Shown here piece after piece: positions 1 through 9,918 of a stretch of DNA of 64,000 nt. The notes under the pieces were generated by a model. The model was not told the DNA's origin. It searched no databases and worked only from the letters and a program-made list of their open reading frames with translations. Position 1 is the stretch's first letter. Each line of letters starts with the position of its first letter. The translations under genes and the position numbers were made by a program. The DNA lies in assembly GCA_031386065.1 (NCBI GenBank), contig JANNBZ010000184.1:1-64000 (forward strand), written 5' to 3'. This DNA is from JANYJJ01 sp031386065. GTDB taxonomy: Bacteria; Pseudomonadota; Gammaproteobacteria; Burkholderiales; Burkholderiaceae_C.

Positions 1-342
1 GGCCTGAGCATGGGCGCGCTGTCGAAGCGAATGATGGTCAGCGGCGGCAACGTCACCGGCATCACCGACCAGCTCGAAGCCGAGGGGCTGGTCACGCGCT
101 CGGCCCACGCCAGCGACCGACGCGCCTTCAACGTGCAACTCACGGCGGCCGGACGGCGCCAGTTCCGCCGCATGGCGGCGGTGCACGAACAGTGGGTGGT
201 CGAGCTGTTCGACGGCTGGTCGGCGGCGCAGCAAAAGCAGGCCTTTGCGCTGATGGCCGGTTTGAAGCAGCACCTGGCCACGGTCGAGCTGAAGTCGCCG
301 CCGAAAGCGCGCCACAAAAAGGCAAAGGAAAAAACCAGATGA
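1..342 (+). CDS. MarR-family transcriptional regulator (5' end outside window)
   Basis: The reading frame is open from base 1 to the TGA at 340-342, so only the C-terminal part is present. The first residues match the recognition-helix region of a winged helix (KRMMVSGGNVTGITDQLE), followed by the wing with the DRR turn (SDRRAFNVQLTAAGRR) typical of MarR proteins. The tail is Lys/Arg-rich. Its stop overlaps the ATG of the enoyl-CoA hydratase gene (ATGA), so it is the first visible gene of the catabolic operon. It is probably the local repressor, perhaps relieved by an aromatic acid or its CoA thioester. That effector is inferred. Confidence 0.85.
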   Translation, partial: GLSMGALSKRMMVSGGNVTGITDQLEAEGLVTRSAHASDRRAFNVQLTAAGRRQFRRMAAVHEQWVVELFDGWSAAQQKQAFALMAGLKQHLATVELKSPPKARHKKAKEKTR

Positions 343-1190
343 CCCGCACCATGGACACCCACCTGGCCGCGCACAACCAGCGCGCGCTGGCCGGCTTCGC
401 GCCCGCGCATTTCGGCTGGGCGGTGCACGGCGTGGTGGGCGTGATCACGCTGAACCGCCCCGAGCGCATGAACCCGCTCACCTTCGATTCGTACGCCGAG
501 TTGCGCGACCTGTTCCGCGCGCTGGCGTATGCCGACGACGTGCGCGCCGTCGTCGTGCAGGGCGCCGGCGGCAACTTCTGTTCCGGCGGCGACGTGCACG
601 AGATCATCGGCCCGCTGACCGCGATGAGCATGCCCGACCTGCTGACCTTCACCCGCATGACGGGCGACCTGGTGAAGGCGATGCGCGCTTGCCCGCAGCC
701 GCTGATCGCCGCCATCGACGGCGTGTGCGCAGGCGCTGGCGCGATCATGGCGATGGCGTCCGACCTGCGCGTCGGCACCTCGCGCAGCAAGGTCGCCTTC
801 CTGTTTTCGCGCGTCGGGCTGGCGGGCTGCGACATGGGCGCCTGCAGCGTGCTGCCGCGCATCATCGGCCAAGGCCGCGCTTCAGAGTTGCTGTTCACCG
901 GCCGCGCGATGACGGGTGACGAGGCGCTGAACTGGGGCTTCTACAACCGGCTGTGCGAGCCCGATCAGGTCAGCGCAACCGCAGTTGCCTGGGCCACCGA
1001 GATCGCCGCCGGCCCCGGCTTCGGCCACGCGATGACCAAGCGCATGCTGCATCAGGAATGGGCGATGGGCGTCGACGAGGCGATCGAAGCCGAAGCGCAG
1101 GCGCAGGCGATCTGCATGATGACGCAGGACTTTCACCGCGCCTACAACGCCTTTGCCGCCAAGGCCAAACCCGTGTTCGAAGGCGACTGA
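339..1190 (+). CDS. Enoyl-CoA hydratase/isomerase family protein
   Basis: This 283-residue crotonase-fold protein would hydrate or isomerise a 2-enoyl-CoA in the cytoplasm. The crotonase signatures are visible: an ITLNRPER start of the fold, the first oxyanion-hole segment (GGNFCSGGDVHEI), and the second (GAGAIMAMASDLRV). The ATG at 339 overlaps the regulator stop and fits family length; an upstream in-frame start at 192 would lie inside the regulator. It lies between the regulator and an acyl-CoA dehydrogenase, consistent with a beta-oxidation-like lower pathway for a ring-opened or ring-reduced aromatic CoA thioester. The exact substrate cannot be read from sequence. Confidence 0.88.
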   Translation: MTRTMDTHLAAHNQRALAGFAPAHFGWAVHGVVGVITLNRPERMNPLTFDSYAELRDLFRALAYADDVRAVVVQGAGGNFCSGGDVHEIIGPLTAMSMPDLLTFTRMTGDLVKAMRACPQPLIAAIDGVCAGAGAIMAMASDLRVGTSRSKVAFLFSRVGLAGCDMGACSVLPRIIGQGRASELLFTGRAMTGDEALNWGFYNRLCEPDQVSATAVAWATEIAAGPGFGHAMTKRMLHQEWAMGVDEAIEAEAQAQAICMMTQDFHRAYNAFAAKAKPVFEGD

Positions 1191-1194
1191 AGCC

Positions 1195-2355
<1,161 letters not shown>

Positions 2356-2365
2356 GGTGCAGTGC

Positions 2366-3991
2366 ATGACCGCCCACGTCGACACCTTTGCGCGCGACCA
2401 GCTGCCGCCGCCTGATCAATGGCCCGAGTTCGTGTTCGACGGGCCAGGCTTGCAATTCCCCGCGCAGCTCAATTGCGCCACCGAGCTGCTGGACCGCCGC
2501 GTGGCCGAAGGCGACGCTGATCGGCTGTGCATACAGGGCACTGGCCTCCGCTGGACCTATGCAGATTTGCTGAAGCAGGCCAACCGCATCGCCCACGTGC
2601 TGGTGCGCGACCTCGGCGTGGTGGCGGGCAACCGCGTGCTGCTGCGCGGTGCCAATTCGCCGATGCTCGCGGCCTGCTGGTTCGCGGTGGTCAAGGCCGG
2701 CGGCATCGCGGTGGGCAGCATGCCGCTGCTGCGCGCGAAAGAGCTGAAGCAGATCATCGACAAAGCGCAGATCAGCCACGCACTGTGCGATGCGCGGCTG
2801 GCCGACGAGCTGAACCTGGCCTTACCGAACTGCCCCACGCTGAAGCACACGTTGCACTTCAACGGCACATCGGCGAGCGACCTCGAAGCGCGCGCCGCAA
2901 GCCAACCCACGCAGTTCGACAACGTCGCCACCGCCGCTGACGACACCTGCCTGATGGCCTTCACCTCGGGCACCACCGGCACACCGAAAGGCACGCTGCA
3001 TTTCCACCGCGACGTGATGGCCGCCTGCGCCTGCTGGCCGCTGCACGTGCTGCGCGCTCACCGCGACGACGTGTTCATCGGCAGCCCGCCGCTGGCCTTC
3101 ACCTTCGGCCTCGGCGGGCTGCTGCTGTTCCCGCTGTCCATCGGCGCGTCGTGCGTGCTGCTGGAAAAGACGCCGCCCGATGCGCTGCCGGCTGCCATTG
3201 CCCAATACCGCGCCACGGTGTGCGTGACGGCGCCCACGTCGTACCGCGCCATGGCCGCGAACATGGCGGCGCACGACGTGGGCTCGCTGCGCAAATGCGT
3301 CAGCGCCGGCGAAGCCTTGCCGGCTGCCACCCGCCGGTTGTGGAAAGACGCCACCGGCATCGAGATGATCGACGGCATCGGTGCCACCGAAATGCTGCAC
3401 ATCTTCATCTCGCACCGCGACGACGATGCGCGTCCCGGCGCCACCGGCAAGCCGGTGCCTGGCTACACCGCCTGCATCCTCGACGACGACTTGAACCCGC
3501 TGCCTGCAGGCAAGGTCGGCCGCCTCGCCGTGAAAGGCCCGACCGGCTGCCGCTACCTGGCCGACGAGCGACAGGCGCAGTACGTGCAGGGCGGCTGGAA
3601 CCTCACCGGCGACGCCTATTTGATGGACGCGGACGGCTGGTTCGTCTACCAGGCGCGCACCGACGACATGATCATCTCGGGCGGCTACAACATCGCCGGC
3701 CCCGAGGTCGAAGGCACGTTGCTGCTGCACCCGGCGGTGGCCGAGTGCGGCGTCATCGGCGTGGCCGACGAAGAGCGCGGCCAGATCGTCAAGGCCGTGG
3801 TCGTGCTGCGGCCCGGCTTTGCGCCCGGCGACGCGCTGGCGCACGAGCTGCAGGACTTCGTCAAGCGCGCCATCGCGCCCTACAAATACCCCCGCGCGAT
3901 CGAATTTCGCAGCGCCCTGCCGCGCACCGAGACCGGCAAGTTGCAGCGCTTTCGCCTGCGCACCGAATCCAACCACCAGAGCACGCCATGA
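2366..3991 (+). CDS. Benzoate/2-aminobenzoate-type CoA ligase (AMP-binding)
   Basis: A 541-residue adenylate-forming enzyme that would activate an aromatic acid to its CoA thioester at the expense of ATP. The P-loop-like A3 motif (FTSGTTGTPKG), the aryl-specific GIGATEML motif, the hinge region (TDDMIISGGYNIAGPEVEG) and the C-terminal lysine segment (ALPRTETGKLQR) are all intact. The overall sequence and the N-terminal AHVDTFARD segment recall 2-aminobenzoate-CoA ligases, a family judgement from memory. ATG 2366 follows a GAGGTG ribosome-binding site; the GTG at 2357 is less likely. It overlaps the downstream RidA gene by four bases. It is probably the entry enzyme of the pathway. Confidence 0.88.
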   Translation: MTAHVDTFARDQLPPPDQWPEFVFDGPGLQFPAQLNCATELLDRRVAEGDADRLCIQGTGLRWTYADLLKQANRIAHVLVRDLGVVAGNRVLLRGANSPMLAACWFAVVKAGGIAVGSMPLLRAKELKQIIDKAQISHALCDARLADELNLALPNCPTLKHTLHFNGTSASDLEARAASQPTQFDNVATAADDTCLMAFTSGTTGTPKGTLHFHRDVMAACACWPLHVLRAHRDDVFIGSPPLAFTFGLGGLLLFPLSIGASCVLLEKTPPDALPAAIAQYRATVCVTAPTSYRAMAANMAAHDVGSLRKCVSAGEALPAATRRLWKDATGIEMIDGIGATEMLHIFISHRDDDARPGATGKPVPGYTACILDDDLNPLPAGKVGRLAVKGPTGCRYLADERQAQYVQGGWNLTGDAYLMDADGWFVYQARTDDMIISGGYNIAGPEVEGTLLLHPAVAECGVIGVADEERGQIVKAVVVLRPGFAPGDALAHELQDFVKRAIAPYKYPRAIEFRSALPRTETGKLQRFRLRTESNHQSTP

Positions 3992-4380
3992 AAATTCTGC
4001 AACCGCCCGGCTGGGCCGCACCGCGCGGCTACGTGAACGGTGTGGCCGCCAGCGGCACGCATGTTTTCGTGGCTGGCCAGATCGGCTGGAACGCGCAGTG
4101 CCAGTTCGAGACCTATGACCTGGTCGGCCAGGTGCGCCAAGCCTTGCTCAACATCAACGCCGTGCTGGCCGAGGCCGGCGCCGGGCCGGAGCACATCACC
4201 CGCATGACCTGGTACCTGATCGACAAACGCGACTACCTGGCACGCGGCCGCGAGATCGGCAAGGTGTTCCGCGAACTGGTGGGCGTGTACCACGCCGCGA
4301 TGAGCGCGGTGCAAGTCAGCGCGCTGATGGAAGACCGCGCGCTGGTGGAGATCGAGGTGACGGCGGTGGTGCCGGGGTAG
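3988..4380 (+). CDS. RidA family protein (enamine/imine deaminase-like)
   Basis: A 130-residue YjgF/YER057c/UK114-type protein. It has the family core (FVAGQIGWNAQ, then QVRQALLNINAVLAEAGAG) and ends near VQVSALMEDRALVEIEVTAVV. RidA proteins hydrolyse reactive enamine or imine intermediates to ketones plus ammonia. The gene starts inside the ligase stop (ATGA). Translational coupling to an aryl-CoA ligase fits a pathway whose intermediate carries an amino group, such as 2-aminobenzoyl-CoA, where loss of ammonia is needed. This pathway role is inferred. The last codons run into a short tandem repeat at 4369-4437. Confidence 0.88.
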   Translation: MKILQPPGWAAPRGYVNGVAASGTHVFVAGQIGWNAQCQFETYDLVGQVRQALLNINAVLAEAGAGPEHITRMTWYLIDKRDYLARGREIGKVFRELVGVYHAAMSAVQVSALMEDRALVEIEVTAVVPG

Positions 4381-4437
4381 TGCCGGGGAGTGCCCGGGAG
4401 TGCCGGAATAGCGTCGGGGTCGTGCGGGATAGTGCCA
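4369..4437. repeat. Degenerate 10-11 bp tandem repeat
   Basis: About six and a half diverged copies of a GTGCCGGGGA-like unit run head to tail, starting at 4369, 4380, 4390, 4400, 4411, 4422 and 4432. The array includes the last codons and stop of the RidA gene and extends into the spacer before the chemoreceptor gene. It looks like slippage-generated repeat; I see no function. Confidence 0.7.
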
Positions 4438-4568
4438 GCGCGGCACGGCGCCTGAAACAGGGCGGCTCGGAGCGGTTTTCCGGTCAAGTCCTGCGCCCAC
4501 CTGCCGAATACCCACGAGTGACTGCAAGTTTCAACGGACTCCGTCCGACTTTCGACCGGACAACCAAG

Positions 4569-6665
4569 ATGCCCATTCTTCACCGCCTGAGCCTGGCTCA
4601 GAAATTCAACTTGCTCGGTGCCATTGCCTTGATGCTGGCGGGATTGCCCGCGTGGATGTACCTCAAGCAGTCGACTGCCGAGATCGACACCGCCGTGCTC
4701 GAAGCCAAGGGCACGGCGCCGGTGAGGGCGCTGCTGAGCGTGGCTCGTCTGACCCAGCAGCACCGCGGGCTGACCGCCGGCATGCTGGGCGGCAACGAGG
4801 CGATGGGGGCGAAGCGACTTGAGACGCGCGACGCGGTGCTGAAGTCCATCGTGGCCGTGGACGCCAGCCTGAAGGAGGCCGACGCGCCCGCTGCGATCAT
4901 GGCCAGCTGGGCCGAGCGCAAGCAACGCTGGGCGGGGCTCGAGCAGGCGGTGGCGTCGCAGCAGATCAAAGGGACTGAAAGCATGGCGCGGCACACGCAG
5001 TTGATCGCCGACCTGCTGGCCCTCAACGACGACTTGCTGGACGCGTACGCACTGTCGCTCGACCCCCAGGTCGACAGCTATTCGATGATCATCGCGTCGT
5101 CCGTGAGCGCGCCTGCGCTGGCCGAACGCCTGGGCCAACTGCGGGGCCTGGGCACGGCGGTGCTGGTGGCTGGCAGCTTGCCGGCCGACATGCGGGCCAG
5201 GTTGACGGCGGTGCACACGCGTGCCGTTGAACTGACCGGCGAAATGATGCGCAGCCTTGCCAAGGCCAGCGCGGCCAACGGCAATTTGAAGGAAGCGCTG
5301 GGCAGCAAGGCAGAGATGCTGAACACGAAGATCGGCAAGACACTGGCGGCGGCGGACCAGAACCTGCTCAGGGCCGGAGAGCTGAAGTGGCCTGCGGCGG
5401 ACTATTTCCAGGAGTTCACCGACACCATCGACGCGGTGTATGAATTCAACGCTGTCTCGCTCGACAAGCTCGGTGTGTTGTTGAACACGCGCGTGCACGA
5501 CTTGCGGCGTGTGCAGTTCATCGTGGCGGGGGCGATGCTGATGCTGCTGACCGCAGGCGCGTTGCTGACGCTGGCGGTTGCTCGCAGCGTTCTGCTGCCG
5601 GTGCATCAAGCCCTGCGCGTGGCGCGCTCGGTGGCCGATGGCGACCTGAGCGTTGACGTTCCCTTGCGCGGCAGCAACGAGATCGGCCGGTTGATGCGGG
5701 CACTGGCGTCGATGAAGGACAGCCTGGCCCAGGTGGTGGGTGGCGTGCGTGTCACGGCTGAAGGCGTGGCCACCGCCAGCGCGCAGATCGCCCAAGGCAA
5801 CAACGATCTCAGCCAGCGCACCGAAGAACAAGCCTCGGCGCTCGAAGAAACCGCCGCGGCCATGGAGCAACTCAGCGCCACCGTCAAACAGAACGCCGAC
5901 AACGCTAGGCAGGCCAACCAGCTCGCGCTCAGCGCCTCGGCCGTGGCCGTCCAGGGCGGCGACGTGGTCGGCCAGGTGGTCAGCACCATGAAGGGCATCA
6001 ACGACAGCTCCAAGAAAATCGCCGACATCATCAGTGTGATCGACAGCATCGCCTTCCAGACCAACATCCTTGCGCTCAACGCCGCCGTGGAAGCCGCGCG
6101 CGCCGGCGAACAAGGTCGGGGCTTTGCCGTCGTGGCCAGCGAAGTACGCAGCCTCGCCGGGCGCAGTGCCGATGCGGCCAAGGAGATCAAGAACCTCATC
6201 AGCGCCAGCGTCGAACGCGTCGCGCAGGGCACGGCGCTGGTCGACCGGGCCGGCGCGACGATGACCGACGTGGTGTCGTCGATCAAGCGCGTCACCGACA
6301 TCATGGGCGAGATCAGCGCCGCATCCACCGAGCAGAGCGCCGGGGTCTCACAGATCGGCGAAGCCATCAGCCAGATGGACCGGGTGACGCAGCAGAACGC
6401 GGCGCTGGTCGAACAAAGCGCAGCCGCAGCCGAGAGCCTGACGCAGCAGGCCCGGCAACTGGTGCAGGCGGTGGCGGTGTTCAAACTGACGGCGGGCGAG
6501 CCGCGCAGTGCAGGCCTTCAGGCCGCCGCGCCGGCCGCCGTCGAGCGGCGCAGCCCGGCCCGCGCGAAGAACGTCACACGGCCCCGCTTCGGTGGGCAGG
6601 CCACGCTGATTGACGAGACCGCACCGCGCAAGACCGGCACCGACGGCGACTGGACGAGCTTCTGA
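4569..6665 (+). CDS. Methyl-accepting chemotaxis protein
   Basis: A 698-residue inner-membrane chemoreceptor. A first membrane helix lies near residues 13-33, followed by a roughly 280-residue periplasmic helical sensor, a second helix at about 315-337, a HAMP domain, and a signalling domain. The hairpin tip at about residues 490-520 (DSIAFQTNILALNAAVEAAR) is the CheA/CheW contact region and is intact. The sensor has a TQQHRGL segment recalling nitrate/nitrite-type four-helix sensors, but the ligand is unknown. The C-terminus (GDWTSF) resembles the flexible pentapeptide tether for CheR/CheB. ATG 4569 begins just before the first membrane helix; the open frame upstream lacks features. Confidence 0.93.
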   Translation: MPILHRLSLAQKFNLLGAIALMLAGLPAWMYLKQSTAEIDTAVLEAKGTAPVRALLSVARLTQQHRGLTAGMLGGNEAMGAKRLETRDAVLKSIVAVDASLKEADAPAAIMASWAERKQRWAGLEQAVASQQIKGTESMARHTQLIADLLALNDDLLDAYALSLDPQVDSYSMIIASSVSAPALAERLGQLRGLGTAVLVAGSLPADMRARLTAVHTRAVELTGEMMRSLAKASAANGNLKEALGSKAEMLNTKIGKTLAAADQNLLRAGELKWPAADYFQEFTDTIDAVYEFNAVSLDKLGVLLNTRVHDLRRVQFIVAGAMLMLLTAGALLTLAVARSVLLPVHQALRVARSVADGDLSVDVPLRGSNEIGRLMRALASMKDSLAQVVGGVRVTAEGVATASAQIAQGNNDLSQRTEEQASALEETAAAMEQLSATVKQNADNARQANQLALSASAVAVQGGDVVGQVVSTMKGINDSSKKIADIISVIDSIAFQTNILALNAAVEAARAGEQGRGFAVVASEVRSLAGRSADAAKEIKNLISASVERVAQGTALVDRAGATMTDVVSSIKRVTDIMGEISAASTEQSAGVSQIGEAISQMDRVTQQNAALVEQSAAAAESLTQQARQLVQAVAVFKLTAGEPRSAGLQAAAPAAVERRSPARAKNVTRPRFGGQATLIDETAPRKTGTDGDWTSF

Positions 6666-6667
6666 TA

Positions 6668-9496
6668 TCAGGACGCCGCTGTCTGGGCGCGGCTGTCCAG
6701 CACCTGACGCACCCTGCGCGCCAACGCGTCGCGGGCGTAGGGCTTGGCCAGCAGTTCGACACCCGCGTCGAGTCGACCGTCGTGAACTATTGCGCTCTCT
6801 GAATACCCCGAGGTGAACAGCACCGCAACCTTCGGCAATGCCAGCCGCACCCGCGCTGCCAGTTCGGGGCTGCGCAGCGGGCCGGGCATCACCACATCGG
6901 TGAACAGCAGGTCGATGCGCGCGCCGCTTTCCACCATGCCCAGTGCGCTGGCCGCGTCGGGCGCCACCAGCACGCGGTAACCCAGTTCGCGAAGCATCTC
7001 GACCACGGTGCCGCGAACGCCCTCGTCGTCCTCGGCGACCAGGATCGTCTCGTTACCGCCTTCAACCGGCCCGGCCGCAGCCGGCACCGTCGCAGCCTCG
7101 CTGCCCAGCGTGCGCGGCAGGTACAGCGTGATCGTGGTGCCGCGGCCGACCTCGCTGCGAATGGCCACGTGGCCGCCCGACTGTTTCACGAAACCGTAGA
7201 CCATCGACAGGCCCAGCCCGGTGCCGCTGCCCACCGCCTTGGTCGAGAAAAACGGCTCGAAGGCCTGCGCCTGCACCTCGGCCGACATGCCGCAGCCGGT
7301 GTCGCTGACGGCCAGCAACACGTAGTCGCCCGGCGGCACCTCGGCGTGTTCGGCGGCGTTGGCCGATGCGACGCTGGCGTTGCTGACGGCGATGCTCAGT
7401 CGGCCGCCCGCGCCCATTGCATCGCGCGCGTTGAGGGCCAGGTTCAGCACCGCGTTCTCTATCTGCGCCGGGTCGACGAAGGTGTTCCACGGCGGGTGCG
7501 CAGCGCGGGTCTCGATCTGCACCGCCTCGCCCAGCGTGCGGTGCAGCATGTCGTCCAGCCCCGTCACCAGGCGGCCCAGGTCGACGACCTTCGGGTCGAG
7601 TGCCTGGCGGCGGCTGAAGGCCAGCAACTGCCCGGCCAGCTTGGCGCCGCGCTGCACGGCTGCCAGCGCCTTGGCCACGCGCTCGTCGATCTGCGAATGA
7701 CCGTTGGCGAAGCGACCGATCAGGTGCAGGTTGCCTGCGATGACCTGCAGCAGGTTGTTGAAGTCGTGCGCCACACCACCGGTGAGCTGGCCGATGGCTT
7801 CCATTTTTTGCGACTGGCGCAACTGCGCTTCTGCGGCGCGGCGCTCGGTGATGTCCATCGCTTCGGGCACGATGGCGATGACCGCGCCGGCGCTGTCGAA
7901 CACCGGGCGCATCGAGAAGTCGAAGTCACGCCGGCCGATCAGCAGGTTCAGCGACACCTCCTGGCGCACCGTCTGCCCTGCGGCCGCCAGCGGAACCGCC
8001 GCTCGCACCAGCTCGGGCAATCCCGGCGTGTCAGTGAACCAGGGGGTGTCCCAGATCGGCCAGCCGACGACTTCTTCGAGCTGAGCGCCGATGCTGGCGA
8101 GCGACGTGCGGTTCACGTCCAGCAACAGACCCTGCGGCGTCAGAAAGCCCTGGTAGGTGTAGCTGGTCTGGAAGATGGACCGCACGCGCGCTTCCGAGCG
8201 TTCCAGCGCGTCGATGCGCTCTTTCGCGGCCGTGACATCGCGGCCGACTGCCACCATCAGTCCATTCCCCACCGCAGCCGACCAACTGATCCACACGTGG
8301 TGGCCCGCTCTGTGGCGGTATCTGTTTTCGAAGTACCAGAGCGGCTTGCCTTGCAGGACCGTTTGCGCTGCGCGATGGGTGCCCTCCAGATCGTCGGGGT
8401 GCACGAACTCGAACAAGGGGCGGCCGATCAACTCGGCCTCGCTCCAGCCCAGCGTGGCCGGCCAGGCCGGATTGATGGACATCATCACGCCGTCGAGGCC
8501 GGCCACCAGCATCAGGTCGGTCGACAACTGCCAGAGCCGGTTGCGGTCGGCGGTGCGCTCGCTCACCTGGTGCTCCAGCGTCTCGTTCAGCTTTGTCAGC
8601 GCCAGCGCGGCCCGGTGCGCCTCGGTGACGTCGAAACCGTGCGCTGCAATGCCGCTGACCTGTCCGTCGGGCTCGACCACGGCTTGATAGATGAAGTCGA
8701 TGTAGGCCTTCTCGGGCGGGCGCTCGGGATCGCGTTGCAGCACGATCGACATGCCCCGGCCGACGAAGGGCTGACCGGTGGCGTACACCTGATCGAGAAG
8801 GTCGATGAAGCCTTGCCCTGCCACTTCGGGCAACGCGTCGACAACGCGGCTGCCGACCAATTGCCTGCGGCCGGTGAGGCGCTTGTAGGCCTCGTTGGCA
8901 AACTCGAACACATGCTCCGGCCCGCGCGCCACCGCAAAGAAGCCGGGCGCCTGCTCGAAAAACTGCGCCAGCTGCGACGCGACTCGCTGGCTGTGCGACA
9001 GCAGGCTCGCATCGCGGCGTTCCCGCGCGACCCGTTCGGTGGCCGGCGTCACTGTCACCAGCACGCCGCCGACGGAGCCGTCGTCGACCCGCATCGGCGC
9101 GTAGGCCACGGAAAAATAGTGGGCCTGCGAGGCGCCATCGACGTTCAGCACGTACGACTGGTCTTCGAGCAGGGTGGCTTCGCCGGCCTGCATCGCGCGG
9201 CGGTAGATCGGCTGGTTGAAGTCCCACACTTCGGGCCAGCAGTCGCGGGTGGGCTGTCCCAGGGCCGCCGGGTCGCGCGTTTTAAGAATCTCGCGATAGG
9301 CGTCGTTGTAGATCTGCAGCAGGTCGGGCCCCCACAGAACGATCTGCGCCAGCGGGCAGTCGAGTGCCGCGCTGACGGCGCAGCGCAGCTCGGGCGGCCA
9401 CAGCGTGCAGGCGCCAAGCGGCGTGGCACCCCAGTCCTTGTCGCGAATGGCCTGTGCCGCACGCGTGGTGTGGGTGGGCCAGGCGCGCGCGGTCAC
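6668..9496 (-). CDS. Multi-PAS hybrid sensor histidine kinase with C-terminal receiver
   Basis: A 942-residue soluble hybrid kinase with no evident membrane segment. An N-terminal PAS/GAF-like sensor (DWGATPLG start, VLWGPDLLQIYNDAY) is followed by three more PAS domains (about residues 165-285, 320-435 and 440-560). Next come a HisKA domain with phospho-acceptor His577 (GGVAHDFNNLLQ), an HATPase with N and G boxes (NAVLNLALNARDAM, SGTGLGLSMVYG) and a receiver domain with phospho-acceptor Asp867 (LFTDVVMPG). The GTG start at 9496 overlaps the stop of the upstream receiver gene (GTGA) and removes an arginine-rich out-of-family extension. It is third in a leftward operon and converges with the chemoreceptor gene. 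Confidence 0.9.
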   Translation of the reverse strand: MTARAWPTHTTRAAQAIRDKDWGATPLGACTLWPPELRCAVSAALDCPLAQIVLWGPDLLQIYNDAYREILKTRDPAALGQPTRDCWPEVWDFNQPIYRRAMQAGEATLLEDQSYVLNVDGASQAHYFSVAYAPMRVDDGSVGGVLVTVTPATERVARERRDASLLSHSQRVASQLAQFFEQAPGFFAVARGPEHVFEFANEAYKRLTGRRQLVGSRVVDALPEVAGQGFIDLLDQVYATGQPFVGRGMSIVLQRDPERPPEKAYIDFIYQAVVEPDGQVSGIAAHGFDVTEAHRAALALTKLNETLEHQVSERTADRNRLWQLSTDLMLVAGLDGVMMSINPAWPATLGWSEAELIGRPLFEFVHPDDLEGTHRAAQTVLQGKPLWYFENRYRHRAGHHVWISWSAAVGNGLMVAVGRDVTAAKERIDALERSEARVRSIFQTSYTYQGFLTPQGLLLDVNRTSLASIGAQLEEVVGWPIWDTPWFTDTPGLPELVRAAVPLAAAGQTVRQEVSLNLLIGRRDFDFSMRPVFDSAGAVIAIVPEAMDITERRAAEAQLRQSQKMEAIGQLTGGVAHDFNNLLQVIAGNLHLIGRFANGHSQIDERVAKALAAVQRGAKLAGQLLAFSRRQALDPKVVDLGRLVTGLDDMLHRTLGEAVQIETRAAHPPWNTFVDPAQIENAVLNLALNARDAMGAGGRLSIAVSNASVASANAAEHAEVPPGDYVLLAVSDTGCGMSAEVQAQAFEPFFSTKAVGSGTGLGLSMVYGFVKQSGGHVAIRSEVGRGTTITLYLPRTLGSEAATVPAAAGPVEGGNETILVAEDDEGVRGTVVEMLRELGYRVLVAPDAASALGMVESGARIDLLFTDVVMPGPLRSPELAARVRLALPKVAVLFTSGYSESAIVHDGRLDAGVELLAKPYARDALARRVRQVLDSRAQTAAS

Positions 9497-9918
9497 GGCG
9501 CGGGCCTTCGCAGCAGCTCGTCGGGTGGATTTTTCGGCGGGACGCCGGCCGTGATCCAGGCCGACAGCACGGCCGGGTCGACCGGCTTCAACACATGCGA
9601 ATCGAAGCCGGCCGCTTGCGCATGCGCCCAGTCGACGCCGCCACCGGTCAATGCGACCAGCCGTGCCTGCCGACCCCAGTCCTGCTGGCGAATGCGCCGC
9701 GCCACTTCGTAGCCATTGAGCCCCGGCATGCCGATGTCGAGCAACAACACCGGTGGCTGCTCGCGCGTGGCTTGCTCGATGGCGGACAGTCCGTCGTACG
9801 CCACGATCACTCGGTGGCCGTCGAGCTGAAGGCACAGCGCCAGCGTGTCGGCCGCGTCCCGGTTGTCGTCGGCGATCAGCACGCCGGCTCGCGGCTGTGC
9901 AGGCGGGGCGCGGTTCAC
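9493..9918 (-). CDS. Single-domain response regulator (CheY-like receiver)
   Basis: A 141-residue stand-alone receiver domain: acidic pocket at IADDNRDAA, phospho-acceptor Asp61 (LLLDIGMPG), the conserved Thr region (VALTGGG) and Lys (HVLKPVD). It has no DNA-binding or output domain. The GTG start at 9918 overlaps the TGA of the upstream hybrid kinase, and its own TGA overlaps the GTG of the downstream one. The three proteins are therefore probably translationally coupled and act as one phosphorelay. Its target, protein partner or diffusible shuttle, is not visible. Confidence 0.9.
   Translation of the reverse strand: MNRAPPAQPRAGVLIADDNRDAADTLALCLQLDGHRVIVAYDGLSAIEQATREQPPVLLLDIGMPGLNGYEVARRIRQQDWGRQARLVALTGGGVDWAHAQAAGFDSHVLKPVDPAVLSAWITAGVPPKNPPDELLRRPAP

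Noticed and set aside
7169..9712. An 847-codon plus-strand frame across the first hybrid kinase
   Set aside because: It is antisense to an intact kinase and shows no recognisable domain.
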